Source: Hymenobacter crusticola (GTDB taxonomy: Bacteria > Bacteroidota > Bacteroidia > Cytophagales > Hymenobacteraceae). From it: a DNA stretch of 64,000 bases. The stretch spans positions 62,001 to 126,000 of the forward strand of contig NZ_MTSE01000001.1 in NCBI RefSeq assembly GCF_002154225.1, given 5' to 3'. The position numbers were made by a program, and so were the translations under genes. This document shows, in pieces, positions 42,375 to 51,661 of this stretch (within the stretch, counting starts at the first letter, position 1; each line of letters opens with the position of its first letter). Under the pieces are notes generated by a model. The model had not been told where the DNA came from, ran no database searches, and was given only the letters and a program-made list of their open reading frames with translations.

Positions 42375-44774
42375 ATGCGCCCGCCCTTCTTGTTCAGCTT
42401 GTTGTACCTAGGTTTTGCCAGTGCCGCCAGCGCCCAGAAGGCGCTGCCCCGCGACTACCCCATTCAACCGGTGGCGTTTACGCAGGTGCACGTGCACGAC
42501 AAGTTTTGGGCGCCGAAGATGCAGACCAACGCCGACGTGACCATTCCGCACACCTTGCAGCAATGCCGGCAGGATGGCCACATCGACAACTTCCGGCGGG
42601 CGGCGGGCGAGCTGCCGGGCGACAAGCTCACCCAATTCCCCTTCGACGACACCGACATTTACAAGGTAATCGAGGGCGCGTCGTACGCCATGCAGGTGAA
42701 GAGCAATCCGAAGCTAGGTGCCTACGTCGATTCGCTCATTACGCTTATCGGCAAGGCGCAGGAGCCGGATGGTTACCTCTACACCTTCCGCACGGTGAAG
42801 GCGGCCAAGCCCCACGAGTGGATTGGCAAGAAGCGCTGGGAGAAGGAGGAAGACCTCAGCCACGAACTCTACAATTCGGGTCACCTCTACGAAGCGGCCG
42901 TGGCGCACTACCAGGCCACCGGCAAGAAAACCCTGCTCGACATTGCCACCAAAAACGCCGACCTGCTGGTGCGCGACCTAGGCCCCGGCAAGATAGAAGT
43001 GTACCCCGGCCACCAGGTAGTCGAAATTGGGTTGGCGAAGCTCTACCGCGTTACGGGCAAGCAGCAGTACCTCGACTTAGCCAAGTTTTTCCTGGACGTG
43101 CGCGGCCCCAAGGGCAACGATTACAACCAAGCCGCCAAGCGCGTAGTCGACCAAGATGCGGCTGTGGGCCACGCCGTGCGGGCTACCTACATGTATTCGG
43201 CCATGGCCGACGTGGCTGCCCTCACCGGCGACCCTAGCTACCTGAAAGCCATCGACGCTATTTGGGAAGACGTGGTGAACCACAAGCTCTACATCACGGG
43301 TGGCATCGGGGCCACCGGCAACGGCGAAGCCTTCGGGAAGCCGTTTGAACTGCCTAATATGTCGGCCTACGCTGAAACCTGCGCTTCCATTGCCAACGTG
43401 TACTGGAACAACCGCATGTTTTTGCTGCACGGCGACGCCAAGTACATCGACGTACTGGAGCGCACCTTGTACAACGGCCTGATTGCGGGCGTGTCGTTGA
43501 GTGGCGACCATTTTTTCTACCCTAATCCGCTGGCTTCCATGGGCCAGCACCAGCGGGGGTCGTGGTTTGCGTGCGCTTGCTGCATTTCCAACATGACACG
43601 CTTCATGGCCTCGGTGCCGGGCTACGTGTACGCCCAAAACGCCGACAACTTGTACGTGAACCTGTTCATGACCAGCACCAGCGACGTGCAGCTGCCCTCG
43701 GGCAAGGTCAACATCGAGCAGAAAACCAACTACCCCTGGGACGGCCAGCTCGACCTAGCCGTGAACCCGCAGAAGCGTCAGGATTTCGCCTTGCGCGTGC
43801 GCATTCCGGGCTGGGCCCAGCAGCAACCTAGCCCTGGCAACCTGTATAAGTTCATGGATGCGGCGCCTCAGCCGATTACCCTGAGCCTCAATGGCAAGCC
43901 GGTGCAGTACACCCTCGACCACGGCTACGCGGTGCTGAAACGGCGCTGGCAGAAAGGCGACCATGTGACCCTATCCTTGCCCATGACGACCGAAAAGGTG
44001 GTGGCTAGCACCCAGGTGAAGGACGACCAAGGCAAGTTTGCCCTCCAGCGCGGCCCCATCGTGTACTGCCTCGAAGGCCCCGACAACGCCAACGGCCTCG
44101 TGCAGAACATCACCGTCGACCAAAAAGCCCCGGTGGATGTGGTGTACCAAGATGCAATGCTCAACGGCATCGACGTGTTGACCACCAACGGCGTAAGCAC
44201 CCGCCGCCAGCTCAACTCCGACCAGCTCCTGACCACGCCGCAGGCCGTGAAGGCCATTCCGTACTACGCTTGGGCCAACCGCGGCCCCAGCGACATGACC
44301 GTGTGGGTACCCTACGAAGCCTCGGCCTCCAAGCCCCAGCCTGCCCCCACGGTGGCGTCGCGCAGCACGGCTAGCTCGTCGCTGAAAAGCACGAAGACCC
44401 TCAAGGCCCTCTCCGACCAGTACGACCCCATCGACTCGAAGGACGCCAACTACCCCTACCTGCACTGGTGGCCCAAAAAGAACACGACTGAGTTTGTGCA
44501 GTACGACTTTGCCGAGCCCGCTACCGTGTCGGAATCGAAGGTGTATTGGTTTGATGATGGGCCCTGGGGTGGGTGCCGCATTCCGGCCAGCTACAAGGTT
44601 TATTATCAGAAAGATGGCCAGTGGGTACCCGTGAAAAACACAACGCCCTACGCCATTGCCAAAGACCAATACAACACGGTGCAGTTTGAGCCGGTGCGCA
44701 CCACCGCCCTCAAGCTGGAAGTGCAGCTCCCCACCGACAACGCCACCGGCATTCACGAATGGATGGTGAAGTAA
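42375..44774 (+). CDS. Secreted GH127 beta-L-arabinofuranosidase-type enzyme with C-terminal discoidin-like domain
   Basis: 799 residues from ATG at 42375, opening a signal peptide (MRPPFLFSLLYLGFASAASAQ). Residues ~25-650 are the DUF1680/GH127 fold, with the zinc-cysteine site of the family: E-x-C in AETCASIAN (near residue 334), the Cys pair in CACCISNMTR (near 401) and the acid/base Glu sixteen residues before the E-x-C (GEAFG). The last ~130 residues (WWPKKNTTEFVQYDFAEPAT ... GCRIPASYKVYY) resemble an F5/8-type C module. Characterised GH127 enzymes release beta-linked L-arabinofuranose, including from hydroxyproline-bound arabino-oligosaccharides. It lies directly behind the hydroxyproline genes on the same strand. 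Confidence 0.88.
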   Translation: MRPPFLFSLLYLGFASAASAQKALPRDYPIQPVAFTQVHVHDKFWAPKMQTNADVTIPHTLQQCRQDGHIDNFRRAAGELPGDKLTQFPFDDTDIYKVIEGASYAMQVKSNPKLGAYVDSLITLIGKAQEPDGYLYTFRTVKAAKPHEWIGKKRWEKEEDLSHELYNSGHLYEAAVAHYQATGKKTLLDIATKNADLLVRDLGPGKIEVYPGHQVVEIGLAKLYRVTGKQQYLDLAKFFLDVRGPKGNDYNQAAKRVVDQDAAVGHAVRATYMYSAMADVAALTGDPSYLKAIDAIWEDVVNHKLYITGGIGATGNGEAFGKPFELPNMSAYAETCASIANVYWNNRMFLLHGDAKYIDVLERTLYNGLIAGVSLSGDHFFYPNPLASMGQHQRGSWFACACCISNMTRFMASVPGYVYAQNADNLYVNLFMTSTSDVQLPSGKVNIEQKTNYPWDGQLDLAVNPQKRQDFALRVRIPGWAQQQPSPGNLYKFMDAAPQPITLSLNGKPVQYTLDHGYAVLKRRWQKGDHVTLSLPMTTEKVVASTQVKDDQGKFALQRGPIVYCLEGPDNANGLVQNITVDQKAPVDVVYQDAMLNGIDVLTTNGVSTRRQLNSDQLLTTPQAVKAIPYYAWANRGPSDMTVWVPYEASASKPQPAPTVASRSTASSSLKSTKTLKALSDQYDPIDSKDANYPYLHWWPKKNTTEFVQYDFAEPATVSESKVYWFDDGPWGGCRIPASYKVYYQKDGQWVPVKNTTPYAIAKDQYNTVQFEPVRTTALKLEVQLPTDNATGIHEWMVK

Positions 44775-44801
44775 GCTAGGTCGGGGCCACAACCCTAGAC
44801 C

Positions 44802-44887
44802 GTCATGCTGAGCCTGTCGAAGCATCTCTACCGCAATGGTAATCATCTACTTTGGCGGTAGAGATGCTTCGGCAAGCTCAGCATGAC
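44802..44887. repeat. 33-bp inverted repeat, GTCATGCTGAGC family
   Basis: The arms 44802-44834 and 44855-44887 are complementary at 31 of 33 positions, with a 20-nt loop. They read GTCATGCTGAGC(C/T)TG(T/C)CGAAGCATC and so on. No T-run follows. A decayed copy lies at 2334-2424. Confidence 0.85.
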
Positions 44888-44975
44888 AACCAAGAGCGGC
44901 AACACTTCCAGAGGTTGTCGTCTGCAAATTTTGATAGAAGCTAAGTTCTAAAAGACATACCGCTTTCCTCTGCTT

Positions 44976-47246
44976 ATGGCCTTTTCTACGCTTGCCCGTG
45001 CAGCCTACTTATTCCCTCTGACACTAAGCGTGTTGCACGCCGAACCTAGCGCAGGCCAGGGCGGGCAGCTGGCCGACTACCAGCGGAGTACGGCCTTGCA
45101 TAAGCAGCTCTATCACACCGCCTACCACATTCCGACGCAAGTAAGCTGGCAACCCGACGGCAAGGCCGTGTACTACGCCATGTACACGCCGCAAGGCCAG
45201 GAGTTTTGGCAGGCCGACGGCGCGCGACCCGCCCCGCAGCCTGCCTTCGACCCTAGCCCTTTGGCTGCCAAGCTCAGCGCCGCGCTGAAGCAACCCGTAA
45301 CGCCGTACCAGCTGCCGATCAGCAACCTAAAGTTCAGCACGAATGCGGCGGGCCTGCTGCTCAGCTTCACGGCCGGGCCGGCAGAATGGGAATACGCCCC
45401 CGCTACCACCACGCTGCGCCAAGCGCGCAAGCTCCCGGAGGCGAGGTACTGGAACCAGCGCGACGACCAAGATGAGGCGGGCAAGCTGGTGTATTCGCCG
45501 GATAGCCTGTGGGTGGCCTTCACGAAAGACTACAACGTGTACCTGCGCTCGGTCAAGACGAAGCAGGAAACGCCCCTCAGCTTCGACGGCTCGGCGGGCG
45601 ACTACTACGGCAGCGACTTACGGTGGGCACCCGACTCGAAGAAGCTAGTAGGCGTGCGCATCCGGCGCAACACGCCCCACACCTTGTACCTGGTCCGCTC
45701 GTCGCCCACCGATCAGCTGCAACCCAAGCTCGAAACCCGCCCCTACCTCAAGCCGGGCGATGCGCTGCCTTTGCACCAACCTAGCTTGTTTTTGGTGGCC
45801 GAGAAAAAGCAGATCCCGCTGCCGCTCACGCTGTTTGCCCAGCAATACAACCTCTCCCGCCCAACCTGGCGTAAGGATAGCCACGCCTTCACCTTTGAGT
45901 ACAACGAACGTGGGCACCAGCTGTACCGGGTGCTGGAAGCCGACGCCGCCACCGGCCACGTTCGGACGCTGATTGAGGAGCGCAGCCCCACGTTCATCTC
46001 CTACAGCGGCAAGCTGTTTCGCCACGACGTAGCCGATGGCAAGGAAGTTATCTGGATGTCGGAGCGCGACGGCTGGAACCACCTGTACCGCTACGATGGC
46101 CGCACGGGCAAAGTCAAGAACCAGATAACGAAGGGGCCGTGGGTGGTGCGCCAAGTGGTGCACGTGGATGAGGCAAAGCGCACGATTCTGTTTGCCGCCA
46201 GCGGCCGCGACGCCGGCCAAGACCCCTACTTGCTGCACTACTACCGCATCAACTTCGACGGGACCCACCTCACGGCCCTCACCCCCGAAAACGCCAACCA
46301 CGCTGCCACGTTTTCGCCTGACTACCAGCGTTTCGTGGATGTGTACTCGCGCGTCGATTTGCCCCCGATAACGGTGCTGCGCGACGCCGCTACCGGCAAC
46401 GTGTTGCAAACCCTGGAACGCGCCGACCTCACTGCCTGGCAACAAGCGCATTGGCAAACGCCGGAGGTATTCAGCGCCAAGGGTCGCGATGGGCAGACCG
46501 ACATTTGGGGCATTATCGTGCGGCCCACCAACTTCGATCCGGCGCGCAAGTACCCGATCATTGAAAACATCTACGCCGGGCCGCACGACTCCTTCGTGCC
46601 GAAGTCGTTCATGCACAACATCACGGGCATGCACGAGCTGGCGGAGCTAGGTTTTGTGGTAGTTCAGATCGACGGCATGGGCACCTCCAACCGCTCCAAG
46701 GCCTTCCACGATGTGTGCTGGAAGAATATCAAGGATGCCGGCTTCCCTGACCGCATCAAGTGGTTGGAAGCCGCCAGCCGCCGCTACCCCGCCCTCGACC
46801 TGACGCGGGTAGGCATCTACGGCACATCGGCGGGCGGGCAAAGCGCAGCGGGCGCCATGCTGTTTCACCCCGAGTTCTACAAAGTGGCCGTTTCCTCGTG
46901 CGGCTGCCACGACAACCGCATGGACAAGATGTGGTGGAACGAGCAGTGGATGGGCTACCCCATCGGGCCGCAGTACGCCGAGTGCTCCAACGTAACCCAC
47001 GCCGCCCAACTGCGCGGCCGCCTGCTGCTCATGGTGGGCGAAATGGATGACAACGTGGACCCTTCCTCTACCTACCAGTTCGCCGATGCCCTCATCAAAG
47101 CCAACAAAGACTTCGAGCTCGTGATGCTGCCCAACCTAGGTCACACCACCGGCGGCGAGTTTGGCGAACGGAAGCGCCGCGACTTTTTCGTGCGCCACCT
47201 GCTCCACCAAACCCCGCCCGAGTGGAGCGAGCTGCCCACACCTTGA
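44976..47246 (+). CDS. S9 family peptidase (dipeptidyl-peptidase IV type), exported
   Basis: 756 residues. The N-terminal hydrophobic stretch (AAYLFPLTLSVLHAEPSAGQ) is a probable signal peptide. Residues ~40-480 are a DPP-IV-like beta propeller (WMSERDGWNHLYRYDGRTGK is characteristic). The C-terminal alpha/beta hydrolase has the nucleophile in GIYGTSAGGQSA, the Asp in VGEMDDNVDP and the His in LGHTTGG. Family enzymes remove dipeptides after proline, and some accept hydroxyproline, so a role in trimming proline-rich plant proteins is plausible (inference). The usual EE exopeptidase motif of DPP-IV is not obvious in the propeller, so the exact specificity is open. Confidence 0.85.
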   Translation: MAFSTLARAAYLFPLTLSVLHAEPSAGQGGQLADYQRSTALHKQLYHTAYHIPTQVSWQPDGKAVYYAMYTPQGQEFWQADGARPAPQPAFDPSPLAAKLSAALKQPVTPYQLPISNLKFSTNAAGLLLSFTAGPAEWEYAPATTTLRQARKLPEARYWNQRDDQDEAGKLVYSPDSLWVAFTKDYNVYLRSVKTKQETPLSFDGSAGDYYGSDLRWAPDSKKLVGVRIRRNTPHTLYLVRSSPTDQLQPKLETRPYLKPGDALPLHQPSLFLVAEKKQIPLPLTLFAQQYNLSRPTWRKDSHAFTFEYNERGHQLYRVLEADAATGHVRTLIEERSPTFISYSGKLFRHDVADGKEVIWMSERDGWNHLYRYDGRTGKVKNQITKGPWVVRQVVHVDEAKRTILFAASGRDAGQDPYLLHYYRINFDGTHLTALTPENANHAATFSPDYQRFVDVYSRVDLPPITVLRDAATGNVLQTLERADLTAWQQAHWQTPEVFSAKGRDGQTDIWGIIVRPTNFDPARKYPIIENIYAGPHDSFVPKSFMHNITGMHELAELGFVVVQIDGMGTSNRSKAFHDVCWKNIKDAGFPDRIKWLEAASRRYPALDLTRVGIYGTSAGGQSAAGAMLFHPEFYKVAVSSCGCHDNRMDKMWWNEQWMGYPIGPQYAECSNVTHAAQLRGRLLLMVGEMDDNVDPSSTYQFADALIKANKDFELVMLPNLGHTTGGEFGERKRRDFFVRHLLHQTPPEWSELPTP

Positions 47247-47260
47247 TCCATAAGAATACA

Positions 47261-47385
47261 CCTGCCAGTCCGACGCCCTAGGCGTCCGACCGGTTGCTGC
47301 CTGCACAAGCTAGGTATCCGACCACCGTTTTAATGCCTCGTTTTCACAATAACCGGTCGGACGCCGAGGGCGGCGGACCGGCAGG
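47261..47385. repeat. 35-bp inverted repeat with 55-nt loop
   Basis: The arms 47261-47295 and 47351-47385 are complementary at 32 of 35 positions (GTCCGACGCCC, then GGCGTCCGACCGGTT). It occupies the gap between the S9 and GH146 genes and has no terminator T-run. It is a separate family from the other palindromes in the window. Confidence 0.8.
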
Positions 47386-47432
47386 CGCCACTTCAGTTTC
47401 TCACTCCAACGTCCCACCCCCGCTACTACGCC

Positions 47433-49802
47433 ATGCACCCTCTCCTGAAACGCTCCTGCCTTGTGCCTGCCTTGCTTGGCTTGCTGAGCACCAGCACCCT
47501 AGCCCAAACGTACTTGCCCACGCCCAAGGACGCGCGCATGAAAGTGCAGCCTCAGGTGCCGGTGAAAGCCTATGCCTTCGACCTAGCCCAGGTGAAGCTG
47601 CTCGACAGCCCGTTCAAAGTAGCCGAGCAAGCCGACGCGAAGTACCTGCTGAAAATTGAGCCTGACCGGCTATTGGCTGATTTCCGGGAGCACAGCGGCT
47701 TGCAGGCCAAAGGCAAGCGTTACGGCGGCTGGGAATCGTCGGGATTGGCGGGGCACACACTGGGGCACTACTTGTCGGCGTGCGCGCTAGCCTATGCTTC
47801 GACGGGCAATGCCGAGTTTAAGCAGCGCGTCGACTACATAGTGGCCCAGTTGGATGAGTGCCAGAAAGCGCGCAAAACGGGCTACGTGGGTGCCATTCCG
47901 AACGAAGACAAGCTGTGGACGGAAGTAGCCAGCGGCAACATTCGCTCGCGCGGCTTTGACCTGAATGGGGCCTGGTCGCCGTGGTACACGGTGCACAAGA
48001 TCATGGCCGGTCTGCTCGACGCGTACTTGTACACAGGCAACAAAACCGCCCTCACCGTCAACCAAGGCATTGCCGACTGGACGGGCAACACCATCAAAGG
48101 CCTCGACGACGCCAAGATGCAGGAAATGATGGTGTGCGAGTACGGCGGCATGGCCGAAACCCTAGCCAACACCTACGCCCTGAGCGGCGACAAAAAGTAC
48201 CTCGACCTTTCGTACCGCTTCTACGACAAGAAAGTGCTCGACCCATTGGCCGCCCGCACCGATATTTTGCCCGGCAAGCACTCCAACACCCAGATTCCGA
48301 AGGCCATTGCCAGCGCCCGCCGGTACGAGCTGACCGGCGACCAAAAAGACGCCGCCATTGCTCAGTTTTTCTGGCAAACCGTGACCGACAACCACTCCTA
48401 CGCCACCGGCGGCAACAGCAACTACGAGTACCTAGGGGAGCCGCGTAAGCTCAACGACAAGCTCAGCGAGAACACCACCGAGACCTGCAACACCTACAAC
48501 ATGCTGAAGCTCACCCAGCATTTGTTTGCCCAGCAGCCCTCGGCCAAGCTGATGGACTACTACGAAAAGGGCCTCTACAACCACATCCTAGCCTCGCAAA
48601 ATCACGCCACCGGCATGACGACCTACTTCGTGCCGCTGCGCATGGGTGGGCGCAAAACCTATAGCGACGAGTTCAACACCTTCACTTGCTGCGTGGGCTC
48701 GGGCATGGAAAACCACGTGAAGTACGCCGAGAACATCTACTTCCAGGGCGCGGACGGCAGCCTGTACGTGAACCTGTTTATCCCCTCCGAGCTAGCCTGG
48801 AAGGAGAAGGGCCTAACGCTGCGCCAGGAAAGTCAGCTGCCGGCTAAAGACCAAGTGACGTTCACCTTAACGGCCACCAAGCCCCGCGCCTTCAAGCTGC
48901 GCCTGCGCCAGCCCAAGTGGACCAAAAACCCGCAAGTGCGCGTGAACGGCAAGCTAGAGCAAGTGACGCCCGACGCGGAAGGCTACCTGGTGCTCGACCG
49001 CAAATGGAAAGATAAGGACCGCGTGGAGATAACGTTGCCCGCCGATTTCTACACCGAAGCCCTACCCGATAACCCCGACCGCCGCGCCATGTTCTACGGC
49101 CCGACATTGCTGGCCGGGGTGCTCGGCAACACCGAACCCGAGCCCGTAACCGGCGTGCCCGTGCTCGTGACGGCCAACAATAACCCCAACCAGTGGGTGA
49201 AAGTCACCGATGCGGCGCAGCTCCGTTTTCAAACGGCGGGCCTAGGTACCCCGCATGATGTGCCGCTGATGCCGTTCAACCAAACCGGCGATGAGTACTA
49301 CACCGTGTACTGGGACGTCTTTACACCCGAAAAGTGGGCTACCCAGCAGCGCGTGTACGAAGCCGCCCGCAAGCAGCAGCAGGAGCTAGAGGCCCGCACC
49401 GTGGACGTGCTGCGCGTGGGCGAGATGCAGCCTGAGCGCGACCACACCTTCACCATCAGCGAAAAAGCCGAAACCGGCGAAGAGCACGGCCGCAAGTGGC
49501 GCATGGTCAACGAAGGCGGCTCCATGGCCTTCACCCTGAAAGTATCCCCCGACGCGCCCAACACCCTCCTGCTTACTTACTGGGGCATGGACAACCGCGG
49601 CCGCATCTTCGATGTGCTCGTCGATGGGCAGCCCATTGCCACCGAAGACCTCAACAAGTACAAGGAAAGCCGCTTCTACGACGTCTCCTACCCCATTCCG
49701 CCCGCCCTGACCAAAGGCAAGCAGCAAGTGAAAGTGACCTTCCAAGCCAAACCTAAAAACAGCGCCGGCCCCGTGTACGGCATCCGCAACGTGCGGCAGT
49801 AG
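47433..49802 (+). CDS. Secreted GH146-like (DUF1680) beta-L-arabinofuranosidase
   Basis: 789 residues with a signal peptide (MHPLLKRSCLVPALLGLLSTSTLAQ). The DUF1680 core is of the GH146 type: YGGWESSGLAGHTLGHYLSA, RSRGFDLNGAWSPWYTVHK, the E-x-C in TTETCNTYNMLKLT (~349-351) and the Cys pair in FTCCVGSGMENHVKY (~418-419). A C-terminal beta domain (residues ~660-789) follows, ending GPVYGIRNVRQ. GH146 enzymes cleave beta-L-arabinofuranosyl ends in plant glycans. It differs clearly from the two GH127 copies in the same locus. It lies between the two peptidase genes on the same strand. Confidence 0.85.
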   Translation: MHPLLKRSCLVPALLGLLSTSTLAQTYLPTPKDARMKVQPQVPVKAYAFDLAQVKLLDSPFKVAEQADAKYLLKIEPDRLLADFREHSGLQAKGKRYGGWESSGLAGHTLGHYLSACALAYASTGNAEFKQRVDYIVAQLDECQKARKTGYVGAIPNEDKLWTEVASGNIRSRGFDLNGAWSPWYTVHKIMAGLLDAYLYTGNKTALTVNQGIADWTGNTIKGLDDAKMQEMMVCEYGGMAETLANTYALSGDKKYLDLSYRFYDKKVLDPLAARTDILPGKHSNTQIPKAIASARRYELTGDQKDAAIAQFFWQTVTDNHSYATGGNSNYEYLGEPRKLNDKLSENTTETCNTYNMLKLTQHLFAQQPSAKLMDYYEKGLYNHILASQNHATGMTTYFVPLRMGGRKTYSDEFNTFTCCVGSGMENHVKYAENIYFQGADGSLYVNLFIPSELAWKEKGLTLRQESQLPAKDQVTFTLTATKPRAFKLRLRQPKWTKNPQVRVNGKLEQVTPDAEGYLVLDRKWKDKDRVEITLPADFYTEALPDNPDRRAMFYGPTLLAGVLGNTEPEPVTGVPVLVTANNNPNQWVKVTDAAQLRFQTAGLGTPHDVPLMPFNQTGDEYYTVYWDVFTPEKWATQQRVYEAARKQQQELEARTVDVLRVGEMQPERDHTFTISEKAETGEEHGRKWRMVNEGGSMAFTLKVSPDAPNTLLLTYWGMDNRGRIFDVLVDGQPIATEDLNKYKESRFYDVSYPIPPALTKGKQQVKVTFQAKPKNSAGPVYGIRNVRQ

Positions 49803-49814
49803 TCATGGCCTAGG

Positions 49815-49946
49815 TGTAGAGACGCGACACTTCGCGTCTCATCGTTGAACGACCTTGCATTGAACAACCCGGCGCTGAACAACATGGCCCAGAGCAGCCT
49901 AGCTAAACAACATCAGCAACGACAAGACACAAGTAGGTGTCTCTAC
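49815..49946. repeat. Intergenic repeat with inverted ends (copy 2)
   Basis: The ends GTAGAGACGC (49816-49825) and GTGTCTCTAC (49937-49946) are inverted with one mismatch. Inside the left end a 9-bp hairpin (GAGACGCGA / TCGCGTCTC) forms. The middle contains repeated TTGAAC-AAC words. A diverged copy lies at 610-712. It is non-coding. Confidence 0.7.
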
Positions 49947-49986
49947 CCCTAGCTTATCTGCAAAACCAACAACCAAAAACGACTCT

Positions 49987-51642
49987 ATGTCCTTGAAAAA
50001 GGCTTTCCTACTGCTGGCTTGCGCCGGAATACTGGGCAAGGCTGCCGCCCAAACACCGGCCCCGCTCACCTTCACCCGGGCCGATACGTTGCGCGGTGCC
50101 CTCACGCCCCTGCGCACCTGCTACGACTTGCACTACTACCACCTCGACGTGAAGCTCGACCCGGCCCGCAAGTTTATCAGCGGTTCCAACCTGTTCCGCT
50201 TCACGGCCACGGAGGATTTCACGCGGTTGCAGTTTGATCTGTTTGCCAACCTAGCTGTGGATAAAGTGCTGTACAAGGGCAAATCGGTGCCGTTCACGCG
50301 CGAGGCGAATGCGGTGTTTGTCACGTTTCCGCAACCTATTCGCAAGGGCACGCAGGATGAGTTTACGGTCCAATATTCCGGCAACCCCACCGAAGCCAAA
50401 CGGGCGCCCTGGGACGGCGGCCTCGTGTACAGCCAAGACAAGCAGGGCAAGCCGTGGGTTGTTTCGGCCTGCCAGGGCATTGGGGCCAGCATTTGGTGGC
50501 CGACCAAAGATCATCAAGCCGACGAAGTCGACAGCATGCTCATCAGCGTGACAGTACCGCAGGGCTTGAAAGACGTGTCGAACGGGCGGCTGCGCAAAAC
50601 CACCAAGCTGAAAGGTGGCGACACCCGCTTCGATTGGTTTGTGAGCAACCCCATCAACAACTACTGCGTGGCCCTAAACGTGGGCGACTATCAGCACTTC
50701 GGCGACACCTACCAAGGCGAAAACGGCAAGCTGACGCTGGATTATTGGGTATTGCCGGAGAACCTAGCCAAGGCCAAGCAGCAGTTCACCGCCAACGTGA
50801 AGCCCATGCTCAAATCCATGGAGCATTGGTTTGGGCCGTACGCATTCTATGAAGATGGCTACAAGTTGGTTGAGTCGCCGCACCTAGGCATGGAGCACCA
50901 GAGCGCCGTGGCCTACGGCAACAGCTTCGGCAACGGCTACCGGGGCCGCGACTTGTCGGGCACGGGCTGGGGCTCGAAGTGGGACTTCATCATCATCCAC
51001 GAAAGCGGGCACGAGTGGTTCGGTAACAACATTACCAGCAAGGACCTAGCTGATATGTGGGTGCACGAGAGCTTCACTAACTACTCGGAAAGCCTGTTCG
51101 TGGAAAATCAGTACGGCAAGCAAGCCGGCCAGGAGTACGTGCACGGTACCCGCCTCGGCATCGTCAACGACGGACCGATCATCGGCGAGTTTAACCTCAA
51201 CAACAAAGGCTCCGGCGACATGTACCCCAAGGGCGGCAACCTGCTGAACATGACTCGCACCATCATCAACGACGACGAGAAGTGGCGCCAGATTCTGCGC
51301 GGCCTCAACAAAACCTTCTACCACCAAACCGTTACGGGCACGCAGGTGGTCAACTACATCAGCCAGCAAAGCGGCCAGGATTTCACCAAAATCTACGACC
51401 AATACCTGCGCCACCCCAACATCCCGACCCTGGAAGTGCGCTTCGAGAAGGGCGAGGCCCTAGGTCGGTGGGTGGCCGACGTGCCGGGGTTTGCCATGCC
51501 CGTGCGGGTGCGGCAAAAGGGCGGCGAATACCGCTTCGTGACGCCCACCAACGCCTTCAAGCCGCTCGGCATTGCGGGCCTCACCAAAGACAACCTAGAG
51601 GTCGATACCTTCAACTACTATATCGGCGTGCTGATCGACTAA
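49987..51642 (+). CDS. M1 family zinc metallopeptidase
   Basis: 551 residues with a signal peptide (MSLKKAFLLLACAGILGKAAA). The M1 N-terminal beta domain is followed by the exopeptidase loop GMEHQSAVAYG (equivalent of GAMEN). The zinc site is HESGHEWFGNN plus the downstream Glu in WVHESFTNYSE. The short length lacks the C-terminal HEAT-like domain of large aminopeptidases. It removes N-terminal residues from peptides outside the cytoplasm. It is the last + strand gene before the convergent LacI regulator, after the GH146 gene and a palindromic repeat. Confidence 0.9.
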   Translation: MSLKKAFLLLACAGILGKAAAQTPAPLTFTRADTLRGALTPLRTCYDLHYYHLDVKLDPARKFISGSNLFRFTATEDFTRLQFDLFANLAVDKVLYKGKSVPFTREANAVFVTFPQPIRKGTQDEFTVQYSGNPTEAKRAPWDGGLVYSQDKQGKPWVVSACQGIGASIWWPTKDHQADEVDSMLISVTVPQGLKDVSNGRLRKTTKLKGGDTRFDWFVSNPINNYCVALNVGDYQHFGDTYQGENGKLTLDYWVLPENLAKAKQQFTANVKPMLKSMEHWFGPYAFYEDGYKLVESPHLGMEHQSAVAYGNSFGNGYRGRDLSGTGWGSKWDFIIIHESGHEWFGNNITSKDLADMWVHESFTNYSESLFVENQYGKQAGQEYVHGTRLGIVNDGPIIGEFNLNNKGSGDMYPKGGNLLNMTRTIINDDEKWRQILRGLNKTFYHQTVTGTQVVNYISQQSGQDFTKIYDQYLRHPNIPTLEVRFEKGEALGRWVADVPGFAMPVRVRQKGGEYRFVTPTNAFKPLGIAGLTKDNLEVDTFNYYIGVLID

Positions 51643-51661
51643 CAATAGCTGCGTGAACGGG

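Noticed and set aside
45645..46634. Antisense frame of 329 codons opposite the S9 peptidase
   Set aside because: His/Val/Arg-rich composition typical of shadows in high-GC genes and no domain.
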